Of a stretch of 41,763 nucleotides of DNA, positions 35,533 through 41,763 are shown piece after piece (the first letter of the stretch is position 1; every line of letters starts with the position of its first letter). The stretch comes from an uncultured Actinomycetes bacterium (GTDB lineage: Bacteria; Actinomycetota; Actinomycetes; Nanopelagicales; Nanopelagicaceae). The position numbers and the translations under genes were made by a program. The DNA lies in NCBI GenBank assembly GCA_903954055.1, contig CAJBMC010000097.1:1-41763 (forward strand). The letters run 5' to 3'. The notes beneath the pieces were generated by a model, which did no database searches, was not told the DNA's origin, and was given only the letters and a program-made list of their open reading frames with translations.

Positions 35533-36423
35533 GTGAAGGTCGCATTTATTGGAACAGGCAGCATGGGCGGAAGCATGTCTCGCAATCTTGCAGCGGCAGA
35601 AATCGATATCACCGTCTTTGACCTCAACACCGAGAGCATGCATAAGCCAATTGCAGCTGGCGCTAAGTCATCAACTTCTGGCGTTGAATGCGTAACCGGC
35701 GCGGACGTGTTGATCACGATGCTTCCAACTCCTCAGGCAATTGAAGGTTGCATGATCTCGGGCGGAGTTGCAGCAGCGATGAAGCCAGGATCAATGTGGA
35801 TTGATATGTCTACATCAGTGCCAGAGACTGCAAAGGCAGTTGAGAAGGCGCTCGATAAATCAGTGCGTATTATCGATGCACCTGTTGCAGGTATGTCAGT
35901 CGGTGCCGACAAGGGAACAATGTCTATCTTTGCAGGTGGCAGCGCTGCAGATTTTGCATATGCAAAGCCACTCTTCGACATTATGGGCGATCCCGATAAG
36001 TTCTTTAATTGTGGCGAACGTGGAACCGGTTATGCGGTCAAGCTTGTTCTTAATATGTTGTGGTTCAACTCCTTTGTTGCAACAACGGAGGCGCTCCTCT
36101 TGGGCGTCAAGGCGGGAGTTGATCTAGAGGTGCTTCGTCAATCTCTGATTGGTTCACCATGTAACTCAATCTTGCTCGAACGTGACATCGTCGGAATGCT
36201 CAAAGATGGCGATTATGACGAAGGCTTTGCAGTCGCACTTGCATGTAAGGATTTAAGACTTGCCGGTGACTTGGCTCGCTCAGTGGGTGTTCCTATGGAG
36301 GTTGGTGCAACGGTAGAGAATGTTTATCGTCGCGCCCGTGCTCGCTACGGTGATAAGGCGGGCGAGATGATTCCAGCGAAGATGTACGAAGACGATACAA
36401 ATACACCGCTTCGATTTAAATAA
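35533..36423 (+). CDS. 3-hydroxyisobutyrate dehydrogenase-family NAD(P)-dependent oxidoreductase
   Basis: VAFIGTGSMGGSMSRNL Rossmann motif, DAPVAGMSVGADKGTMSIFAGG, GTGYAVKLVLNML. Confidence 0.93.
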   Translation: MKVAFIGTGSMGGSMSRNLAAAEIDITVFDLNTESMHKPIAAGAKSSTSGVECVTGADVLITMLPTPQAIEGCMISGGVAAAMKPGSMWIDMSTSVPETAKAVEKALDKSVRIIDAPVAGMSVGADKGTMSIFAGGSAADFAYAKPLFDIMGDPDKFFNCGERGTGYAVKLVLNMLWFNSFVATTEALLLGVKAGVDLEVLRQSLIGSPCNSILLERDIVGMLKDGDYDEGFAVALACKDLRLAGDLARSVGVPMEVGATVENVYRRARARYGDKAGEMIPAKMYEDDTNTPLRFK

Positions 36424-36463
36424 AATCTGCAGAAGGTTTCGGCAGTAGATTCGGCAGGAGATC

Positions 36464-37342
36464 ATGAGCAACCGATTAAATCGCTCTACTATCTTCGGTC
36501 TAGCGGTGATGTGGTTTGTCGGTGGGGGTATCTATCCCTTTCTCTCGCATGCAGCCGAGAGCATTGATCCAATCAATATAGTTTTGATTCGGGCATGGGG
36601 AGCAGCTCTCATCCTCTTAACTGCGGTATTAGTGATGGCTCCCAAATCTTTACGGCAGATTCGCTTCGATAAGACCTTGATTCCGATTGTTATTTCATCG
36701 CTACTGTATTCACCACTCTGCAGCATGACCTTGGCCTGGTCTAGCTCTCGAGTTCCAGGGGCAATCACAGCCCTGATTTACTCAACGTTGCCGGCGATGT
36801 CGATAATCTTCCTAGCAATCAAAGGGCAACGACCATCACCATTGGCAATCAGTGGTGTGGTCGTAGCGTCGATCGCTGTCATTTTTCTCATCGGTGCACC
36901 TCAGGGTGAAGTTCAGATTGCCGGAATAATTGGAGCTCTAGTTTCAACCTTTGCCTGGTTTGCTGCTACAGAAATCTGGATTAAGTACGAGACCGGTTAC
37001 CCATTGATACTTGCAATATTTCTTCAGGTATTTATCGGCGCACTTGGTGCGACAGTCGTTCATCGGGTAAGCAATACACCATCAGTGACAGTAAGTGATA
37101 TCACCAATCCGTCAATAATATTTTTAGTGGCAGCTCTCGCCTCCCAATATTGGGCATATCTCGGAATATCGCGACAAGTGTCACCGGCGCTCTTAACCTC
37201 CTTTGCATTTGTAAATCCGCTTGTGGCTGGAATCGTCGGATACTTCGCCTTTCAGCAACGACTCGGCGGAGTTCAATTATTAGCCGGTGCGATTCTTCTC
37301 ATCGGCGTCTATCTTGTGGTGAGAAGCGAATCCCGCAATTAA
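36464..37342 (+). CDS. EamA/DMT-superfamily transporter
   Basis: ~10 TM segments in two repeats, 292 aa. Confidence 0.85.
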   Translation: MSNRLNRSTIFGLAVMWFVGGGIYPFLSHAAESIDPINIVLIRAWGAALILLTAVLVMAPKSLRQIRFDKTLIPIVISSLLYSPLCSMTLAWSSSRVPGAITALIYSTLPAMSIIFLAIKGQRPSPLAISGVVVASIAVIFLIGAPQGEVQIAGIIGALVSTFAWFAATEIWIKYETGYPLILAIFLQVFIGALGATVVHRVSNTPSVTVSDITNPSIIFLVAALASQYWAYLGISRQVSPALLTSFAFVNPLVAGIVGYFAFQQRLGGVQLLAGAILLIGVYLVVRSESRN

Positions 37343-37360
37343 ATAGATAGAGTGCGCTCC

Positions 37361-39358
37361 ATGAGTGACCTCTCTGCCCAAGTACGTGCCGCCTTAGATG
37401 CTGCCGTTACTGCAATTGGCGGAAAGCCTCGCGAAGGTCAGATTGAGATGGCTGAAGCAGTTGCCAATGCGCTTACGGATCGCCATCACTTAATGGTGCA
37501 GGCAGGTACCGGTACCGGAAAATCACTCGCTTACCTGATTCCAGCGCTTGTGCATGGTCGAAAAGTTTTGGTGGCTACTGCAACTCTCGCTCTTCAACGC
37601 CAACTAGTCGAACGAGATTTACCTGCCGTTGTTCCGGCGCTTGAGAAAGAACTAGGTCGTTCAATTACCTATGCAATCTATAAAGGCGTAGGAAATTACA
37701 TCTGCTTGGCAAAGATGAACTCTGAAGAGCCCGATCCCGATGGTGAGTTATTGCTGGAAGCTTCTTACCTCGAGAAAGATGCGAAACGATTACATGCATG
37801 GGCTCGTAGCAAAGATGTATCTGGTGATCGAGATGATGCGCCAGAGGTCGACCGACGGGTATGGGCCGCTAACTCTTTATCGGGTCGTGAATGCGTCGGC
37901 GCAGATTCATGTGCTTACGGATCGCAATGTTTTGCAGCGAAGGCTAAGGCAAAGGCGCAAGATGCAGATGTAGTTGTCACTAATCACACCTTGCTCGCAA
38001 TCGAGATCGTTGATTCGCATCCAATCTTGCCTGAGCGCGATGCGGTAATCCTCGATGAAGCTCATGAATTTATGGATCGCACGACCCAGGCTGTCACCGA
38101 AGAGTTGACTGCAGCTCGCGTCCAACGTGCAGCTGCGATGGCTCGCAAATATATGCCGGGAAAGTTATCGGAGGCCTTTACCAACGCTGCAGATTCTTTC
38201 TACGATGCAATGAACGATTATGGCGCCGATGTTAAAGGTGATTTCTCGAAGCAAGGCCGACTTGAGGAGATTCCACAATCTCTCGAACATCCAGTCCGCA
38301 AGATTAAAGAGAGCGCAACGACACTGATTCAGGCGCTAGGTTCTGATGAAGAGATTCTCGAACCGGATGCACTTGCAGAGCGCGCCCGGGTAAAGGGAGC
38401 AGTCCAGGAGATTGCAACAACTGCCGGCAAGTTACTGAAGATGGGCGATACTCATGTGCTCTGGTACGAACCTACATTTTCTACCCTCCATCTAGCACCG
38501 CTCTCGGTCTCACATATATTGCGAAGTAATTTACTGACCCAGAGCCCAGTGATTGCGACCTCTGCGACTTTAACGGTTGGCAACGGATTTGATGCGATGG
38601 CGAAGAGCATTGGTTTTGTTGTGGGCAATGAGGCAGATCAAGAAGTTGCCGATGATGAGATTGACCCGGGGAATGTGCAGTTCTTAGATGTGGGATCGCC
38701 ATTTGATTTTGCAAATCAAGGGATGCTCTATCTTCCAAAACATCTTCCTGAGCCCACACGCGATGGAACCTCACCGCAAGTTTTAGAAGAGTTGGGCGAA
38801 CTCATTGATGCAGCAGGAGGACGTACGCTCGCGCTCTTTAGCTCGTGGCGAGGTGTCGAGGCAGCCGATCTTCATCTGCGAAACGTTTTAAAAGAGCGAC
38901 CAATCTCGATTATCACTCAGAAACGCGGAGATGCAGTCGCACCATTAGTAGAACGCTTTGCAAAAGATGAAACCTCAGTTTTGCTCGGAACGATGTCGCT
39001 CTGGCAAGGCGTCGATGTACCGGGAAATTCCTGCATCTTGGTTGTCATCGATCGTCTTCCATTTCCACGTCCTGACGAACCTGTACTAGCTGCGCGATCT
39101 GCTCTTGCAGATAATTCAGGCGGTAGCGGGTTTATGCAGGTCTCTGTTCCGCGCGCCGCGCTCTTACTAGCTCAAGGTGCGGGGCGACTTATTAGAAGTA
39201 TCGATGATCGCGGCGTCGTTGCAATCATGGATTCGCGTATCGTCACAAAGCGATATGGAAATATCTTGCTTAATTCGATGCCGCCACTCTGGCGCACCAA
39301 TGACAAGCAGGTGATTAGGGATTCACTGAGCCGACTTGCAAAGAGCATGGAAGAATAA
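37361..39358 (+). CDS. dinG: DinG/XPD-like ATP-dependent helicase
   Basis: QAGTGTGKSLAYLIPA, VILDEAHEF, Fe-S type cysteines YICLAKM...RECVGADSCAYGSQCFA; start trimmed from track 37352. Confidence 0.92.
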   Translation: MSDLSAQVRAALDAAVTAIGGKPREGQIEMAEAVANALTDRHHLMVQAGTGTGKSLAYLIPALVHGRKVLVATATLALQRQLVERDLPAVVPALEKELGRSITYAIYKGVGNYICLAKMNSEEPDPDGELLLEASYLEKDAKRLHAWARSKDVSGDRDDAPEVDRRVWAANSLSGRECVGADSCAYGSQCFAAKAKAKAQDADVVVTNHTLLAIEIVDSHPILPERDAVILDEAHEFMDRTTQAVTEELTAARVQRAAAMARKYMPGKLSEAFTNAADSFYDAMNDYGADVKGDFSKQGRLEEIPQSLEHPVRKIKESATTLIQALGSDEEILEPDALAERARVKGAVQEIATTAGKLLKMGDTHVLWYEPTFSTLHLAPLSVSHILRSNLLTQSPVIATSATLTVGNGFDAMAKSIGFVVGNEADQEVADDEIDPGNVQFLDVGSPFDFANQGMLYLPKHLPEPTRDGTSPQVLEELGELIDAAGGRTLALFSSWRGVEAADLHLRNVLKERPISIITQKRGDAVAPLVERFAKDETSVLLGTMSLWQGVDVPGNSCILVVIDRLPFPRPDEPVLAARSALADNSGGSGFMQVSVPRAALLLAQGAGRLIRSIDDRGVVAIMDSRIVTKRYGNILLNSMPPLWRTNDKQVIRDSLSRLAKSMEE

Positions 39359-39362
39359 AGCT

Positions 39363-39947
39363 ATGCCTCGCATTAAGACTCCTGCGCTTGCCGATCGTAG
39401 AGATTGGCGTCGAAGTCAACTCATTGAAGCTGCTGCCGCTATTGCACTTGAATCCGGGGGAGAGGCAATCACCGTTGCCGCAGTTGCAGCTCGCGCGGGA
39501 CTATCTCGGACATCGGTCTATGAGTATTTTGCGAGTAGCGCAGACCTGGCAGCGGATTTAGTGATTGATGAACTTGAATCATTTGCAGCAGCTCTTGATG
39601 CAGCAGCAAAGAGTGGAGATTCACCACTTGTGGCAATTGAAAAGTGGATTGAGGCCTCATTGCAATACATCGCTGATGGACGCCATCTCTTGGCAAAGGC
39701 GCTCAACGCCGTGGATCTGCCTCGTAATCGAGGAGCTGCAATTGGCGCCGCCCACCGCGCCTTGCTTGCGCCACTACGTAGCCATATGAGTGAGATTGGT
39801 ATTACCGATTTAGATTTTGCGCTCTCCATGATTCAGAGCACTACTGATAGCGCATCACGCCGTATCGAAAGCGGCGACGATGCAGATCAGGTCATTTCAT
39901 CAACAACTCAGTTCTGCATCGCCGGCCTTACTGCTTTAACTCGCTAG
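39363..39947 (+). CDS. TetR-family transcriptional regulator
   Basis: N-terminal HTH ITVAAVAARAGLSRTSVYEYFASSADLAADLV; start trimmed from track 39336. Confidence 0.9.
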   Translation: MPRIKTPALADRRDWRRSQLIEAAAAIALESGGEAITVAAVAARAGLSRTSVYEYFASSADLAADLVIDELESFAAALDAAAKSGDSPLVAIEKWIEASLQYIADGRHLLAKALNAVDLPRNRGAAIGAAHRALLAPLRSHMSEIGITDLDFALSMIQSTTDSASRRIESGDDADQVISSTTQFCIAGLTALTR

Positions 39948-39961
39948 GTAATTCTTTACCT

Positions 39962-40924
39962 TTATTTAAGAGTTACCTTGATAGTGCTATCGAGCGCTTC
40001 CCACATATCAGCCTTAGCGGGAGCGGTCGCTGTCAAAGAACAGAAGCCCTTGACTTGAACAATGTTGAGCTCAACTCGGCAGTTCTTGGAATTCGACTTG
40101 TATGTAATTTCGCTTCCAAAGTTTGTCGTCATAGGCAGCGCCTTGGTCTTTCCCTTAGCGATTACTAGTGATTTGAGAGCAACCTTCTGGGTACCTGGAA
40201 CTAGTAAGAATGGAAAGTTTCCAGATGCTGCCGCTGTCGTTGCAGTCGCAGTCGTTGAATATGCAAGTGCGCATTGGCCGGCTCCCTTGAGCGCTGTAAA
40301 TGTGCCATCGACGTATGTGCACTCAGGAGTGAGTGAAGTCAAGGTAACCGCAGCACCTGATTTTGCGGTAGCGACAATCTTTGCATCCGCGCGGTATGCA
40401 AGGTTGCTTGGAACATTACGGACAAGTGCAACTCCATTGAGAGTGACAGTGACTTCATCAGCTGCTAAAACTGGGGCCGCAGCACCTGCCTTAAAGGTAA
40501 TCGGAAAGAACTTATCTTCTGATGTATCTGTTGGCGCTGTGTGGTCATACCGGAAGAAGAGGCCGCACTGAACCTTGGTGCAATCTGCGACGACACCTTT
40601 GCCGGTAATTGAACCAGCAACCTTTACTGCAATTCCTCCGGTAGAGCTCACTGCACCTTGCCCACCAGCTGCAGTCACCCACACCTGAAGAGTGTCACTG
40701 CATGTCACAGGTCGATCTGTTCCTACTGGTGCAACGCACTCCTGAATGTAGAGGCCAGCTTTAGTTGGAAACTTTGTGAAACCGCCATTGATAGTCGCAC
40801 CTGCTGGATCAAGATTTGTCAGAGGGCCACTTGCAAAGGCGAATGTCTCTGCCTGAGCTTGCGATATAAAGCCAAACGAGGCAATTGCTATCACCAGTGT
40901 TGCTATAACTGAACGAGTTTTCAT
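39962..40924 (-). CDS. Secreted protein with DCxKVQC...RxDH motif domain
   Basis: Signal peptide MKTRSVIATLVIAIASFGFISQAQA; ADCTKVQCGLFFRYDHTAPTDTSEDKFFPITFK. Confidence 0.8.
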   Translation of the reverse strand: MKTRSVIATLVIAIASFGFISQAQAETFAFASGPLTNLDPAGATINGGFTKFPTKAGLYIQECVAPVGTDRPVTCSDTLQVWVTAAGGQGAVSSTGGIAVKVAGSITGKGVVADCTKVQCGLFFRYDHTAPTDTSEDKFFPITFKAGAAAPVLAADEVTVTLNGVALVRNVPSNLAYRADAKIVATAKSGAAVTLTSLTPECTYVDGTFTALKGAGQCALAYSTTATATTAAASGNFPFLLVPGTQKVALKSLVIAKGKTKALPMTTNFGSEITYKSNSKNCRVELNIVQVKGFCSLTATAPAKADMWEALDSTIKVTLK

Positions 40925-40991
40925 CTTTTTCCTTTTCTCAGGTGGAAGTGCGTGAACTGTAATAATCGGTCGGAGATATTTCTACTTGAAA

Positions 40992-41468
40992 TTACTTAAA
41001 ACTAATTGGTATAAAAATGTCGTGCGTGCGATCGCCTTCATGGAGGTGATCCGAACGAACCGTGATTGCGCATTGAACTTTTCTGCAATCAAATTTCCCA
41101 ATCTTCTTAGTGACTGCAACGCTCTCACTAAATCGCCCACCTGCGGTGAAGGGAATTGCTAATCCGATTCCGTAAGGAGGTGGATTCGAAGAAATCCAAT
41201 ATGACGCTTCACCGGTGCCACTCTTATTTACGCCGCCTCCGCATGGAGTTGGTGGCTGGCCTTTCTTTGGTACTACGCAAAAGGCGAGGTAGATGCCGAC
41301 CGTTTCATCGAAAGATGTACCGGTGACTTTGACCAGCGCTTCCTTGGTGAAAGATTTCTGTGCGATTGAGATCGTCGCACCATTTGCGCTACTTGCTGTT
41401 ACCGCGGCGTTTGCTGAAGCAGGCAAGATGAGTGCCAGCGATATTGCCCATAGAACGCCTCGAAACAT
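40992..41468 (-). CDS. Secreted protein, paralogous domain to the neighbour
   Basis: Signal peptide MFRGVLWAISLALILPASANA; FDCRKVQCAITVRSDHLHEGDRTHDIFIPISFK. Confidence 0.8.
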   Translation of the reverse strand: MFRGVLWAISLALILPASANAAVTASSANGATISIAQKSFTKEALVKVTGTSFDETVGIYLAFCVVPKKGQPPTPCGGGVNKSGTGEASYWISSNPPPYGIGLAIPFTAGGRFSESVAVTKKIGKFDCRKVQCAITVRSDHLHEGDRTHDIFIPISFK

Positions 41469-41564
41469 GCTCTAAAGGTAGATAAAAGCAGTACTGAATT
41501 TAGCCGACAACACTTGGCAATCTGTCGGGAACTTCTCTGCCAGAATCTGACCGTGAGAAGAAAA

Positions 41565-41763
41565 ATGAGAGTAAAGGCTTATGCAGGCTTATCTCTGGCA
41601 CTCATCATTCTCACAGGATGCACATCACAGAGTAAAAGTGCAATCGAAATCACATCAGCTGATGTGACAAGTAGCCAGATTCAATCAACTGAAACCCCGA
41701 AATATTTAAAAGTTGTCGCGCTAGCAAATGGTTCGGCAGAGATCATTGATTCACTCGGATTAA
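41565..41763 (+). CDS. Lipoprotein, start of a periplasmic (heme/siderophore/cobalamin-type) ABC binding protein; truncated by window end
   Basis: MRVKAYAGLSLALIILTGCTSQS lipobox then LKVVALANGSAEIIDSLGL, TroA-like start; no stop in window so absent from the ORF track. Confidence 0.75.
   Translation, partial: MRVKAYAGLSLALIILTGCTSQSKSAIEITSADVTSSQIQSTETPKYLKVVALANGSAEIIDSLGL

Noticed and set aside
40062-40571. 169 aa plus-strand ORF
   Set aside because: Antisense to the secreted protein at 39962-40924, which has a signal peptide and a motif shared with its neighbour.
1-41763. CRISPR array
   Set aside because: No regularly spaced direct repeats and no cas-like genes seen.

Overview
This 41.8 kb window looks like a gene-dense, mid/low-GC actinobacterial chromosome segment. 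A Nanopelagicales/acI-like source is an inference from gene content, not established. Most of it is identifiable housekeeping and metabolic genes: gltX, tRNA-Gln and tRNA-Glu, mutM, lexA with two SOS boxes and a divergent LysM protein, nrdR-nrdJ, an FMN-riboswitch-controlled ribD-ribE-ribBA-ribH operon, an OpuB/ProU-like quaternary-amine ABC transporter cluster with a formaldehyde-activating-enzyme (Fae) homologue, a DinG-like helicase, and the start of a heme/siderophore-type uptake locus. The regions most worth following up are: (1) two copies (20397-20734 and 25710-26043) of a ~335 bp intergenic element with a 40 bp identical core and several hairpins showing compensatory changes, which flank the riboflavin operon as direct repeats; (2) a divergent pair of DUF2075-type helicases with N-terminal PD-(D/E)XK-like nuclease motifs plus a MazG-like pyrophosphohydrolase, with two tandem CTGACAG-centred palindromes between them (6837-10978), a candidate defence-type module; (3) an IclR-associated cluster coupling quaternary-amine uptake to Fae and dehydrogenases; (4) an FMN riboswitch with a 10-nt P1-competing segment downstream; (5) a perfect 20 bp palindrome upstream of a DODA-type dioxygenase. 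All assignments come from reading motifs and translations; no database search was run.
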